A DNA stretch of 64,000 nucleotides from Wenyingzhuangia heitensis (lineage in GTDB: Bacteria; Bacteroidota; Bacteroidia; Flavobacteriales; Flavobacteriaceae): the NCBI RefSeq assembly GCF_011762155.1, contig NZ_JAASQL010000001.1, forward strand, positions 992,001 through 1,056,000, written 5' to 3'. The translations under genes and the position numbers were made by a program. The notes below the pieces were generated by a model, which had not been told where the DNA came from, did no database searches, and saw only the letters and a program-made list of their open reading frames with translations. Positions 16,661 through 25,933 of the stretch are shown here, piece after piece (positions within the stretch are counted from its first letter, which is position 1; each line of letters begins with the position of its first letter).

Positions 16661-19600
16661 TTATTTATTCTTTATTCTAACTTTTACTTTATGTAACAAG
16701 TAAAACATTACAGGTACAATAACTAAGGTAAGGAAGGTTGCAAAGGTCAATCCAAAAATAACTGTCCAGGCTAAAGGTCCCCAGAAAATTACGTTATCAC
16801 CACCTACATATATGTGAGCATTTCCCTCATTAAACAATCCAAAAAAGTCAATGTTAAGACCTTGTGCCAATGGAATTAAACCAATAACGGTTGTAATAGC
16901 AGTTAAGATTACGGGTCTTAAACGTGCTTTACCCCCTTGTACAATTGCATCAAAAGCATCTTGTACACTAATAACATGATCTTCAGGAAGATTTAATTCT
17001 TCTGCTTTTCTATCAAATAACAATTGTGTGTAATCTAACAATACTACACCGTTGTTCACCACAATACCTGCTAAGGATATAATTCCCATCATGGTCATCA
17101 TAATTACAAAACTCATGTTGGCTCCAATAATTCCAAAGAATACTCCTGTAAAACTTAAAAGGATAGCAAACATAATAATAGCAGGTTTGGTAACAGAACT
17201 AAATTGGAATACTAAGATAAAGGCAATCAATCCTAAACCAGTTAGCAATGCTCCCATTAAGAAAGACATTTGTTTGTTTTGTTCTTCTATTTGACCTGTA
17301 AAATCAAAAGTAACAGAATCAGGAGCATCAAAATCTGCCATTTCTGCCACAATTTGATTTACAACTGCTTGAGCATCTGTATAACCAGGAGCTAGAGCAG
17401 AATATACAACCACTGTTCTTTTACCATTTTTGTGTTTAATAGCACTAAAAGACGAAGTGTTTTTACGAGTAGTTACTACCGATACAGGTACTTCTTTTAT
17501 TTGACCATCTATTTGACTACGAAAAGTAATGTATTGGTTAAAGATGGCACTTGTGTTTGTTTTATCTTTTTCGTTAAAACGTACATAAATATCATAATCC
17601 TCTCCATTTTCTTTATAAACTCCAGCTTTTTCTCCAAAAATAGATCTACGCAATTGGTTGGCAACCAAAGCAACAGGAACTCCTAATGCTCCAGCTTTTT
17701 TACGATCCACTTCTACCTCTATAGCAGGCTTCTGTTTGTTTACATCTACTTTTAATTCATCTACTCCAGGAACATTTTTTTCTGCAATAAAACGTTGCAT
17801 TTTATTAGCTACAGAAATTAATTCCTGGTAGTCTTCTCCTTGAATTTCTATATTGATAGGATATCCTGCAGGAGGTCCTACAGATTCTTTTTCTACAGAA
17901 ATAGACAAACCTGGATATTTGTTTTTTAAAGCTAGTTGTACTTTAATACGTAATTCTTCAGAATCTAATCCTCTACGGAATTTAAATTCTCTTAAAGAGG
18001 CTGTTATTTTACCACGGTGAGGCATTTCTGTAGTACCACTATCTGTTTGAGGGTTACCAGCACCCATTCCTACTTGAGAAACAGCAGATTCTACCATAAA
18101 ATTATAATCTCCGTCTTGATACAATTCATCGTTAAGAACTTTAAATACGTCTTTTTCAATCTCTTTGGTAATAGCGTTGGTTTTTTCAATATCTGTTCCT
18201 TCAGGATACTCTAGGTATACTAAAATTTGATTGGGTTTGTTGTCTGGAAAAAATTCTACTTTTGTTCTTCCTGATCCTACCGATGCTCCAAAGACAATGA
18301 ATGAAGCAATTAATAAGACAAACGTTCCTATTAAAAATACATAAGGTTTCCAACCGGTTAAGGCAAAACGTAAAAATTTCTCATAAGTGTTTTCAAACCA
18401 AGTCAGTGCTTTTTCTTGAAACCAAATAGCAATACCTTTGATAAAATATTTATATGCCCAAAACAAAGCAATGGTTACCAGCATAACACTACCTAAACCT
18501 TTGTAGGCTCCTCCAAACAATAAAATAGGGATTCCTAAGACTCCTAAAATAAGAGTTAAACGAATCAATTGTTTGGTAGACAATATTCTTTGATCGATAC
18601 TCATAAATTGAGAGACCAAAACTGAGTTGAAAAACAAGGCAACAAATAAAGAAGAACCTAAAACGATGGATAAAGTAATAGGGAAATACTTCATGAATTG
18701 TCCCATAACTCCAGGCCATAACCCTAAAGGTACAAATGCCGCAACAGTTGTTAATGTAGAAATAATAATAGGGAAAGCAATTTCTCCAATTCCTTTTTTA
18801 GCAGCTTCTATTCTGGTCATACCTTCATCTTCCATTAAACGGAAAACATTTTCTACAACCACAATTCCGTTATCTACCAACATTCCAAGTCCCATAATCA
18901 TTCCAAAAAGAATCATGGTATTCATGGTGTATCCAAAAGCTTCAATCAACATAAAGGACATAAACATAGACATTGGAATGGCAAAACCAACAAACAATGC
19001 ATTTCTAAATCCTAGGAAAAACATTAATACAATTACAACTAATAAAATACCAAAGATAATGTTGTTGACCAATTCATCTACTTGGTTTAATGTTTTAGAA
19101 GATTGATCGTTAGAAATGGTAATGGTTAAATCTGATGGCAATCTTTTTTCTTGAACAAGAGCCAAAGCTTCTTTTACTTGTTCTGTTGCTGCCACCATGT
19201 TGGTACCACTTCGCTTTTTAACATCTAACATTACCACATTGTGTCCCCATTCACGAGCATAGGTTGTTTTTTCTTCTTCTTGAAATTTTACAGTTGCAAT
19301 GTCATTTAAGTGAACAATTCCATCTTGTGTTTTAATAACAAAGTCTTTTAAGTCCTCGGGGTTTTCAATTTCTCCTAAAACACGAATGGTTCTTCGCTGA
19401 CCACTACTAATTAAGTTTCCGGCAGAAGTAGTAACATTTTCTTGTCTAATGGCATTTAAAACATCATCAAAACTAATTTGAGCAGCCATCATTTTGTAAA
19501 TATCAACAGCAACTTCTACTTCTTTTTCTTGAGCTCCTCTAATATCAGCAGCTTTAATTTCTTGAACTTCTTCAACTTTGTCCTGAATAAGTTCTGCATA

Positions 19601-20107
19601 TTCCTTTAACTTTTCTACAGGATAATCACCGGAAATGTTAATATTCATAATAGGAGTTTCTTCTGCAATATTTAAATCAAATACTGCGGGATCTACTTTA
19701 GCTCCATTAAAAGTTGGCCAATCTTCACCAGCAACAACACCATCTACCTCGTCTTTAACTTTGGTTTTGGCTTGTTCTACGGTTACTTTTTCGTTAAACT
19801 CAATAATAATAATTCCAACATCTTCTTGAGATGTAGAAGTAATTTCGGTTACGTTACTAATACCTTCTAATTCGTCTTCTAACGGATCAATAATTAAACG
19901 CTCTATATCTTCTGCAGTACTTCCAGGATAGATTGCGTTTACATATATTTTAGTTTCCTTAATTTCTGGAAAATTTTCACGAGGTAAATTGTTGTATGCA
20001 GACAACCCGAGAATAAACATAAGCGCTATCAATACATACATGGTAGTCTTGTTGTTTATGGCCCATGATGATAGCACAAATTCTTTTATGGTCTTGTTTG
20101 TGTTCAT
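16661..20107 (-). CDS. Efflux RND transporter permease subunit (AcrB/HAE1 type)
   Basis: An 1148-residue inner-membrane proton-driven pump, the core of a tripartite efflux system. The RND layout is clear: one N-terminal helix, a porter loop (VNAIYPGSTAEDIERLI), a helix block containing MIMGLGMLVDNGIVVVENVF, a second porter loop and a C-terminal helix block with GIISLAGIVVNNGVVLLDY and GKARLRPVILTAITTVIGLIPL. The usual DD proton-relay pair in the fourth helix is D-N here, as in a subset of Bacteroidota pumps. It is cotranscribed with the adaptor and TolC genes. Substrate unknown, possibly lipophilic compounds or drugs. Confidence 0.93.
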   Translation of the reverse strand: MNTNKTIKEFVLSSWAINNKTTMYVLIALMFILGLSAYNNLPRENFPEIKETKIYVNAIYPGSTAEDIERLIIDPLEDELEGISNVTEITSTSQEDVGIIIIEFNEKVTVEQAKTKVKDEVDGVVAGEDWPTFNGAKVDPAVFDLNIAEETPIMNINISGDYPVEKLKEYAELIQDKVEEVQEIKAADIRGAQEKEVEVAVDIYKMMAAQISFDDVLNAIRQENVTTSAGNLISSGQRRTIRVLGEIENPEDLKDFVIKTQDGIVHLNDIATVKFQEEEKTTYAREWGHNVVMLDVKKRSGTNMVAATEQVKEALALVQEKRLPSDLTITISNDQSSKTLNQVDELVNNIIFGILLVVIVLMFFLGFRNALFVGFAIPMSMFMSFMLIEAFGYTMNTMILFGMIMGLGMLVDNGIVVVENVFRLMEDEGMTRIEAAKKGIGEIAFPIIISTLTTVAAFVPLGLWPGVMGQFMKYFPITLSIVLGSSLFVALFFNSVLVSQFMSIDQRILSTKQLIRLTLILGVLGIPILLFGGAYKGLGSVMLVTIALFWAYKYFIKGIAIWFQEKALTWFENTYEKFLRFALTGWKPYVFLIGTFVLLIASFIVFGASVGSGRTKVEFFPDNKPNQILVYLEYPEGTDIEKTNAITKEIEKDVFKVLNDELYQDGDYNFMVESAVSQVGMGAGNPQTDSGTTEMPHRGKITASLREFKFRRGLDSEELRIKVQLALKNKYPGLSISVEKESVGPPAGYPINIEIQGEDYQELISVANKMQRFIAEKNVPGVDELKVDVNKQKPAIEVEVDRKKAGALGVPVALVANQLRRSIFGEKAGVYKENGEDYDIYVRFNEKDKTNTSAIFNQYITFRSQIDGQIKEVPVSVVTTRKNTSSFSAIKHKNGKRTVVVYSALAPGYTDAQAVVNQIVAEMADFDAPDSVTFDFTGQIEEQNKQMSFLMGALLTGLGLIAFILVFQFSSVTKPAIIMFAILLSFTGVFFGIIGANMSFVIMMTMMGIISLAGIVVNNGVVLLDYTQLLFDRKAEELNLPEDHVISVQDAFDAIVQGGKARLRPVILTAITTVIGLIPLAQGLNIDFFGLFNEGNAHIYVGGDNVIFWGPLAWTVIFGLTFATFLTLVIVPVMFYLLHKVKVRIKNK

Positions 20108-20113
20108 AATTTT

Positions 20114-21250
20114 TTACTTAATAATTGAAACTTCTTGGTTGTCTTTTACAGATCTAGCACCTTCTACAATAATCTCATCTCCTGCTGATAATCCTGACAA
20201 AATTTCGATTTCATCTCCTTGTGTTTTTCCAATTTCTACAAAAGTTCTTTTTGCAATGGCAGATTTTCCTTTTCTTTGGATGGTATAAATGTATTCTTTG
20301 TTGTCTTCGTTCTCAGAAATAATACTTTGAGGTATTAAAAATGCTTTTTCATTATGATAGTCATTGATGTGTAATTTAACTGTCATGTTTGGTTTGGCAT
20401 CAACATTTTTAGGAACATTCATTTCTACTCTAAAGTTTCTGCTTGCTGGGTTGATAAAGTTACCAGCTTGCGTAATTTTTGTTTCAGTAGAAGTATTTAA
20501 TACAGGAAAAAAAGCTTTTACCATTTTACCTTCGTTAACAGAAGTGATATACGTTTCTGGTATTTGAGCAGTAATTGTCATATTATTTAAATTAACAATT
20601 CTAGCAATTGGAGTAGTTCCAGGGCTAACCAAAGATCCTTCTTCTGTAATAATTTCATCAATAACTCCGCTAAAAGGAGCTCTTACGTTTACTTTATCTA
20701 ACTGAGCTTGTAGTTGTGCTACTTGGTTTTTTCCTGCCAAATAGTTTGCTTTTGACTGTAAAAACTGAATTTCAGAACCAATTTTTTGATCCCATAAACG
20801 TTTTTGTCTGTCAAAAGTAGTTTGAGACAAATCTGCAGAGGCTTGTGCTTGTGCTAATTGACTTTTTAGTCCAGCATCATCAATAATTGCAATAATTTGT
20901 CCTTTAGTTACCTTTTGTCCTTCTTTAACCAAAAGCTCTTTTAGGTTTCCGCTAAATTCTGGTTGAATCAAAATGTTTTGTTTTGTTTCAACATTACCTT
21001 GTACTTCAAAAGTGTGATAAAAGTCTGTAGCTTTTATTTTAGAGGTAGAAACTAAGGCTAATTTTTTAACGGTATCTAATTTAGAAATAGCCGTTTCTAA
21101 ACTTTGTATTTCTGCCAATAAAGAAATTCTTTTTGCTTTGATTTCTTTTAAATCAGAAGAAGCAATAATATCTGCAGTAGAAGTGGTTTTTGATTGACAT
21201 GCTACTAATAGAATAGTTGCTATTCCGGTAAGGGTTAATATTTTTTTCAT
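20114..21250 (-). CDS. Efflux RND periplasmic adaptor (HlyD/AcrA type lipoprotein)
   Basis: A 378-residue membrane-fusion protein that joins the RND pump to TolC. It has a lipoprotein signal (lipobox LLVAC near residue 18), a biotinyl-lipoyl half-motif (VKEGQKVTKGQIIAIIDDAGL), a coiled-coil hairpin (residues ~125-170), the returning lipoyl half (VRAPFSGVIDEIITEEGSLVSPG) and beta-barrel domains. Its 3' end is six bases from the permease start, so the two are coupled. Confidence 0.93.
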   Translation of the reverse strand: MKKILTLTGIATILLVACQSKTTSTADIIASSDLKEIKAKRISLLAEIQSLETAISKLDTVKKLALVSTSKIKATDFYHTFEVQGNVETKQNILIQPEFSGNLKELLVKEGQKVTKGQIIAIIDDAGLKSQLAQAQASADLSQTTFDRQKRLWDQKIGSEIQFLQSKANYLAGKNQVAQLQAQLDKVNVRAPFSGVIDEIITEEGSLVSPGTTPIARIVNLNNMTITAQIPETYITSVNEGKMVKAFFPVLNTSTETKITQAGNFINPASRNFRVEMNVPKNVDAKPNMTVKLHINDYHNEKAFLIPQSIISENEDNKEYIYTIQRKGKSAIAKRTFVEIGKTQGDEIEILSGLSAGDEIIVEGARSVKDNQEVSIIK

Positions 21251-21266
21251 GATTTTATATAGTTGT

Positions 21267-22601
21267 CTATTTTGTTAATGATTCTAATTCTGCTTTTTTA
21301 TTGATAACATTTACCATTGCTTGTAAATATTCTTGTTGACTGCTGTATAGTTGAATTTGAGCTTGTCTTAAATCAAAACTACTCGCAATTCCTTCTGTGT
21401 ACTTAGTGTTGTTTTTATCTTCTATTCTTTCTGCCAACTTTAGGTTTTTTTCTTTGTTTTTTAGCGTATTTATGGCCAATTCTAACTCTATAGATGCATT
21501 TTTAATGTTGATAGAAGTTTGCATTTTAGTTTCTTCTAACTTGTTTTGAGAAATTTCCCAATCTATTTTGGCTTGCTTTTTTTTGGCTTTGTCTCTAAAA
21601 GAAGAAAAAATAGGAATATCTAGGGTTAAACCAACTGTACCAATGGTGTACCAATCGTTATTTGTGATATCTGTAAATGAATCTCCAAATCCTAAGGAGT
21701 TTAAATTAGCAAATCCAGATAAAGAAGGTAATAAACGTGCTCTTTCATATTGGTATAACAATCGTTTAGATTCTACATCATTTTGTGCTATTTTATAATC
21801 AATATTCTGGTTTATAGAGATATCACCTGAAAAGAAAGAGAGATTATCTGTTTCATTTGCAGATAAATGATCTAAAGAATCAGTTGTGATTACCTTTTGA
21901 TTGTCATCCACTCCCATTAATAATTTTAATAAGGACAACGAAACTTCACGAATACTTTTTAATCGAGTTGCATTGTTTTCTAAATCATTTAATGTGATTT
22001 CTAGTTGCTCAAGCGTTTCTTCTTCAATCAACCCATTTTTTAACATCATTTTTGTTTCAGAAACATTCTCTAGTAAATCGTTAATGTTTTTTTCTGTTAT
22101 TTTAATACTTTCTTGTACTAAAAGATGATTGCTGTAAGCATCTGTTACTGCTTTTGTAATTTCATTAGTCGTTTTAGATTTTGCGTTTTTTGAGATTTCT
22201 AAAAAAACTTTAGCAGACTTTAATCCAACTAAGTAAGTACCATCAAAAATTAATTGAGAGTATGTAATAGTTGGAGATAATTGCTGTTTAGGGAATAAAA
22301 ATCGCAACGGATTGTCGTTACCACCTTCACTAAAAACGTCTGGTAAAAGAAGATTGTTGGTGTACTCTACTTTTCCACTAAATTGAGGCAATCCAATAGC
22401 TGTAGTCTCCCATTTTTGCCATTTTGCTTTTTCAATTTCTAAGTCAGAGTTTTTAATTTGTCTGTTGTGTTGCACTGCATATAGAATTGCCTCTTGCAAG
22501 GAATATTCAGTTTTAGCTACCTTTTTTTCTTGCGCTTTAAGCTGCAAAGGTGCTGTTAAATATGCGAGAAAGCACATTAAAATAATTAAGGGTTTTTTCA
22601 T
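21267..22601 (-). CDS. TolC family outer membrane efflux protein
   Basis: A 444-residue outer-membrane channel of the TolC/OEP family, with a signal peptide (MKKPLIILMCFLAYLTAPLQLKAQ) and long heptad-like helices on both halves. SLQEAILYAVQHNRQIKNSDLEIEKAKWQKW is the first helix pair. The C-terminal GIASSFDLRQAQIQLYSSQQEYLQAMVNV is characteristic. It precedes the adaptor by 16 bases and follows the TetR gene by seven. Confidence 0.92.
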   Translation of the reverse strand: MKKPLIILMCFLAYLTAPLQLKAQEKKVAKTEYSLQEAILYAVQHNRQIKNSDLEIEKAKWQKWETTAIGLPQFSGKVEYTNNLLLPDVFSEGGNDNPLRFLFPKQQLSPTITYSQLIFDGTYLVGLKSAKVFLEISKNAKSKTTNEITKAVTDAYSNHLLVQESIKITEKNINDLLENVSETKMMLKNGLIEEETLEQLEITLNDLENNATRLKSIREVSLSLLKLLMGVDDNQKVITTDSLDHLSANETDNLSFFSGDISINQNIDYKIAQNDVESKRLLYQYERARLLPSLSGFANLNSLGFGDSFTDITNNDWYTIGTVGLTLDIPIFSSFRDKAKKKQAKIDWEISQNKLEETKMQTSINIKNASIELELAINTLKNKEKNLKLAERIEDKNNTKYTEGIASSFDLRQAQIQLYSSQQEYLQAMVNVINKKAELESLTK

Positions 22602-22608
22602 AGTTGAT

Positions 22609-23208
22609 TTATTTGCTGTTTATTATTTGTTCTAATGTTTCTAATCCTTTTGTAGATGATATGGCTCTTGTATGGTATTCTAAATACTCGGTCATAAGTT
22701 GCTGCTTGTTAAAGTTTTTTTCAGGAAAAGTATCTGTATCTTTAATACCCATTAATCCTGTAAAATAAATTCGGGTTGTAAATTCAATATTTATATTTGG
22801 TCTATAAAGCCCTTGATCTATTCCTCTTGTTAAATTTTCCTCAACACAACTTTGCATTACTTCAAAATGTTTCTTTTTCATTTTAAAATAGATGTCTGGA
22901 AAAAATTTTTGAAGCTGAAACTGAGAGGATGTCTTTTCGTCTTTCATATTTACATAAACAAAATCTTTAATCTCAAATAGTTCAATAATAGAGTTTTGCT
23001 TTTTGCAACAAATAGAATTAATTCCACTGCATACATTGTTAAAAACAAAGAAAGTACTTTCTTCTACTAATTTCTTTTTGGTAGAAAAATGCGTGTATAG
23101 TGTTTTTTTAGAAATGGCTAATTCGTTAGAAATATCATCCATAGTAACACTTTTAAACCCTAAGGATAAAAACATTTGTGATGCTTTTTCAATTATTTTA
23201 CATTTCAT
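22609..23208 (-). CDS. TetR/AcrR family transcriptional regulator
   Basis: A 199-residue repressor whose N-terminal HTH (IIEKASQMFLSLGFKSVTMDDISNELAISKKTLYTHFSTKKKLV) is typical TetR. The C-terminal ligand domain is unspecific. The ATG at 23208 is preferred to a codon 16 residues upstream, which lies within the promoter region. It is the first gene of the efflux operon, so it probably controls its own transcription and that of the pump by binding the inverted repeat at 23238-23269. Confidence 0.9.
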   Translation of the reverse strand: MKCKIIEKASQMFLSLGFKSVTMDDISNELAISKKTLYTHFSTKKKLVEESTFFVFNNVCSGINSICCKKQNSIIELFEIKDFVYVNMKDEKTSSQFQLQKFFPDIYFKMKKKHFEVMQSCVEENLTRGIDQGLYRPNINIEFTTRIYFTGLMGIKDTDTFPEKNFNKQQLMTEYLEYHTRAISSTKGLETLEQIINSK

Positions 23209-23226
23209 GTTGTGTTTTTTAGGGCA

Positions 23227-23257
23227 CAAATATACACAAGGAAACTTAAGAAACAAA
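23227..23257 (-). promoter_or_regulatory. Consensus promoter of the TetR-efflux operon
   Basis: On the minus strand, TTTG (23257-23254), a 19-base spacer and TATATTTG (23234-23227) give a perfect Bacteroidetes -33/-7 promoter. Transcription would start near 23223, about 15 bases before the ATG. Confidence 0.8.
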
Positions 23258-23269
23258 TAAAGTTTCCTT
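23238..23269. promoter_or_regulatory. Candidate TetR operator (inverted repeat)
   Basis: AAGGAAACTT (23238-23247) and AAGTTTCCTT (23260-23269) form a perfect 10-bp inverted repeat with a 12-base spacer. One arm lies in the promoter spacer and the other just upstream of the -33 box, the expected place for an autorepressor. Confidence 0.7.
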
Positions 23270-23342
23270 AGTTTAATATAAAGTTTAAGTTAGGTTTTTG
23301 TAAAGTGGAGTATTGTTTTACTTTTACTAAAAAATAAGACCA

Positions 23343-24314
23343 TTGGATTTAACCATTTTTAGAACATCGTTTATAGCTTTTTTAGAAAAAGAAGTTAAAG
23401 TAAAAGAGCCTCAAAACTTATATAGCCCTATAGATTATATCCTACAATTAGGAGGGAAACGAGTTAGACCTTTGTTGGTTTTGATGAGTGTAAATGCTTT
23501 TAATAAAGATTTTAATAAAGGTTTACATGCTGCTTTAGCGGTAGAGATGTTTCATAATTTCACACTGTTACATGATGATATTATGGATGCTGCTCCTTTG
23601 CGAAGAGGGAAACCTACGGTACACGAAAAATGGGATGTAAACACAGCGATACTGTCTGGAGATGCCATGATGATTTTAGCCAATCAGTATTTAGAGGTTT
23701 ATGAGGCAGATGTGTATAAAAAATTAATGCAATTGTTTCAACAAACAGCTTTAGAGGTATGTGAAGGTCAACAATTTGATATGGATTTTGAGAACAGAGA
23801 TAATGTATCTATTCCAGAATATATAGAGATGATCCGTTTAAAAACTTCAGTTTTAGTTGCTGCGGCTCTAAAAATGGGAGCGATTATTGCAAATTCCTCT
23901 GATGCCGATGCAAATGCCATGTATGAATATGGGTTAAATTTAGGTTTGGCTTTTCAATTACAAGATGATTATTTAGATGCTTTTGGAGATCCTAAAACAT
24001 TTGGAAAACAGATAGGAGGGGATATTATTGAAAATAAAAAAACATTTTTGGTGTTAAAGGCTCAGGAGTCTTTAAAAGGAGAAGATTTGGATTTATTTGC
24101 CAAACTTTACACAACAAATACTGTTTCGACCGAAGAAAAAATAGCATCTGTAAAGGATTTGTTCGAGAAAAGTGGAGCAGTTGCTGCTATTAAAAAAGAA
24201 ATAAAAGAATATACACTTAAAGCTTTTGGGGTTTTAGAGCCTGTAACTATTACTGAAGTAACTAAAAATCAATTAATTGATTTTGGAAATTACTTAATGG
24301 GGAGAGAAGTATAA
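23343..24314 (+). CDS. Polyprenyl synthetase family protein
   Basis: A 323-residue trans-isoprenyl diphosphate synthase, which builds the allylic chain for menaquinone or other isoprenoids from IPP. The first aspartate-rich motif is in LLHDDIMDAAPLRRGKPTVH and the second in FQLQDDYLDAFGDP. The start is TTG: an in-frame stop lies 13 bases upstream and the first internal ATG falls inside the conserved domain. Chain length cannot be told from sequence alone. Confidence 0.9.
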   Translation: MDLTIFRTSFIAFLEKEVKVKEPQNLYSPIDYILQLGGKRVRPLLVLMSVNAFNKDFNKGLHAALAVEMFHNFTLLHDDIMDAAPLRRGKPTVHEKWDVNTAILSGDAMMILANQYLEVYEADVYKKLMQLFQQTALEVCEGQQFDMDFENRDNVSIPEYIEMIRLKTSVLVAAALKMGAIIANSSDADANAMYEYGLNLGLAFQLQDDYLDAFGDPKTFGKQIGGDIIENKKTFLVLKAQESLKGEDLDLFAKLYTTNTVSTEEKIASVKDLFEKSGAVAAIKKEIKEYTLKAFGVLEPVTITEVTKNQLIDFGNYLMGREV

Positions 24315-24333
24315 TTATAAACTCAAAAAAATA

Positions 24334-24364
24334 TTTGTGAGATTGTAAAAATATACTATTTTTG
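24334..24364 (+). promoter_or_regulatory. Consensus promoter of the tRNA gene
   Basis: TTTG (24334-24337), 19-base spacer, TATTTTTG (24357-24364). The tRNA begins 12 bases after the box. Confidence 0.78.
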
Positions 24365-24375
24365 CCCTCGCTTTA

Positions 24376-24449
24376 GGTCTCATAGCTCAGCTGGTTAGAG
24401 CACCTGACTCATAATCAGGTGGTCCTAGGTTCGAGTCCTAGTGGGACCA
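24376..24449 (+). tRNA. tRNA with CAU anticodon (Met, or Ile2 if lysidine-modified)
   Basis: A complete 74-nt cloverleaf. The acceptor stem GGTCTCA pairs with TGGGACC, followed by discriminator A. The D-arm contains AGCTCAGCTGGTTAGAGC. The anticodon stem CCTGA/TCAGG carries the loop CTCATAA, with anticodon CAT. The T stem is CTAGG/CCTAG. CCA is not encoded. Elongator methionine and AUA-reading isoleucine tRNAs share this loop, and I cannot separate them by eye. Its 3' half is the integration site of the mobile element. Confidence 0.93.
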
Positions 24450-24461
24450 CTACTTAAAGCC
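24404..24461. repeat. Left attachment repeat (attL), within tRNA 3' half
   Basis: A 58-nt stretch starting CTGACTCATAATCAGG, repeated at 41056-41113 with six differences. The first 16 and last 21 positions are identical. It includes the end of the tRNA gene and 12 bases beyond. Confidence 0.88.
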
Positions 24462-24492
24462 AAGCCTTTACAGAAATGTAAAGGCTTTTTTG
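24462..24492 (+). terminator. Terminator following the tRNA
   Basis: AAGCCTTTACA (24462-24472), loop GAAA, TGTAAAGGCTT (24477-24487), then a T-run. It begins immediately after the attachment repeat, so it is part of the element. Confidence 0.85.
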
Positions 24493-24613
24493 TTTTCATC
24501 AGTACAACATATGTACAACAATTTGTCTACTTTACAAAGATAACAAACTTTTCATATTATTTCATTTAGCTATATTTTTTAATATTTTTATCATAAAATC
24601 TAATACTACTATT

Positions 24614-25438
24614 ATGGTAAATGCAATAGATCAATCTTGTTTTTTTATAGATCGACAAATGGAAATTTTAGGGAATATAACTTTATCTAAAAAAGCTTCG
24701 TATATCCTAGCACCAATGCTCCCTATTAGTTCATTTGTAATTTTCTCGTATTTATTTATTGTTACCAGTTGGCTTTTTGTGTTTTTTATGATTGCTTCTT
24801 TATTTGTGGCTTATAGGTTAACTGTAGCTTCTATAAACCTATTAAGTGGTCAAAATACATTTGTAGTATCTAATACTCTTCATATTCTGAGACGGTCTAT
24901 AAGAAGATGTAATGTAGATGTTGATAAAGAGGCTCATGCTTTTTTTAAATCGAGAAAATTTTTAGAAATAAGATTACAGGATGTTAAGACGTCAAAAAAA
25001 GCAGAAAGCACTTTCAAAATTAAGTCATTTAGTAAAGCAAAGTTGAATTTGATAGAGAATAGCTATAGTTTTTTGACTGATTTATATTTAGCGGAAGAAA
25101 TAATTAGTCCTGAGAGTACATTACAGGATTTTATAAATGTAATAAGGCAAGCATCATCAAAAGATAAAAAAACGAAAGGGTCAATACTAAAGCTGAATCT
25201 ACAATCAGATCAATGTTATGTGTTTTTAGAAAACATGTTTATTCCATTGGTAAATAAGATTACAGGAGTAAAAGTTACACCAAAATGGATATGTCATTTG
25301 TTTTACTATCATAAAAGTAATAAATATAAACCCTTGAATTATGACTCAATTACGAAATCAGATCGAAAAAAAAGTACTAATATCCAAAAAGCTAAATACA
25401 ACAATGTATTAGATCTTATAAATAAGTCAGTTTTGTGA
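24614..25438 (+). CDS. Hypothetical membrane protein of the mobile element
   Basis: A 274-residue protein I do not recognise. Two adjacent hydrophobic stretches (residues ~30-55 and ~57-80) predict a membrane hairpin. The rest is a charged, lysine-rich, probably cytoplasmic domain. It is the first gene inside the left end of the element and lies about 110 bases before the excisionase-like gene, separated by a perfect palindrome. Its place suggests an element-maintenance or regulatory role, but nothing in the sequence proves it. Confidence 0.5.
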   Translation: MVNAIDQSCFFIDRQMEILGNITLSKKASYILAPMLPISSFVIFSYLFIVTSWLFVFFMIASLFVAYRLTVASINLLSGQNTFVVSNTLHILRRSIRRCNVDVDKEAHAFFKSRKFLEIRLQDVKTSKKAESTFKIKSFSKAKLNLIENSYSFLTDLYLAEEIISPESTLQDFINVIRQASSKDKKTKGSILKLNLQSDQCYVFLENMFIPLVNKITGVKVTPKWICHLFYYHKSNKYKPLNYDSITKSDRKKSTNIQKAKYNNVLDLINKSVL

Positions 25439-25467
25439 AATTATTATAATAGTGTGTTAAATAAATG

Positions 25468-25481
25468 TCGGTTGACCGACA
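25468..25481. promoter_or_regulatory. Perfect palindrome, candidate operator
   Basis: GTCGGTTGACCGAC is a perfect 14-base palindrome in the gap before the HTH gene at 25547. It is GC-rich in otherwise AT-rich DNA, which suits a regulator site. Confidence 0.45.
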
Positions 25482-25546
25482 AACCTCCGTTTCATCTACC
25501 TGCATTCTATTAGTTTAGCCTCATAATTTTAAAAATAATAATTATT

Positions 25547-25834
25547 ATGACACCGCTAAAACTTATGCAAGAAATTAAAGAAATTAAAGTGATGATTAAT
25601 AAAGGGAGTCACTTTCAAAAAGAAATTTTCACTAAAAAAAATCTAATGGATTACACTTCTTTCTCAGAAAGTACAATCCACAAGCTTAGCGCTAAAAAAT
25701 TAATACCCCATTATAAACCCACTAATGGTGCTTTATTCTTTGATAGACTAGAAATAGTTGAATGGATTAGACAGCATAAAGTTTATTCTGACGAGGAAGT
25801 CTTATCTAGATTTTCAGATCAGTTAAAAAAATAA
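25547..25834 (+). CDS. Excisionase-like helix-turn-helix protein
   Basis: A 95-residue DNA-binding protein of the HTH_17/MerR-like type common in Bacteroidota mobile elements. The segment FTKKNLMDYTSFSESTIHKLSAKKLIPHYKPTNGALFFDRLEIVEWI has the winged-helix layout, ending in the FDRLEIVEWI motif typical of excisionase-like proteins. It may direct excision with the integrase or regulate the replication genes that follow. A strong hairpin lies just after the stop. Confidence 0.8.
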   Translation: MTPLKLMQEIKEIKVMINKGSHFQKEIFTKKNLMDYTSFSESTIHKLSAKKLIPHYKPTNGALFFDRLEIVEWIRQHKVYSDEEVLSRFSDQLKK

Positions 25835-25835
25835 A

Positions 25836-25862
25836 GCGTTCAAAAACCCACTTTTTGAACGC
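25836..25862 (+). terminator. Hairpin after the HTH gene
   Basis: GCGTTCAAAAA and TTTTTGAACGC form a perfect 11-bp stem with a five-base loop. The downstream T-run is interrupted, so it may attenuate rather than fully stop transcription. Confidence 0.65.
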
Positions 25863-25933
25863 CTTAATATTTTTTATGTAACTCTAACTGAGTGTATGCA
25901 AATATATGCATTATACTCATTCAACAATTTTTT

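Noticed and set aside
18627-19106. 159-codon open frame on the plus strand
   Set aside because: It lies antisense to the RND permease coding region and has the low-complexity composition (I, N, K, T, P) of a shadow frame. No promoter or family match.
25439-25546. CRISPR-like or tandem repeat array
   Set aside because: Only one short palindrome is present. No repeated unit with spacers was found here or anywhere in the window.
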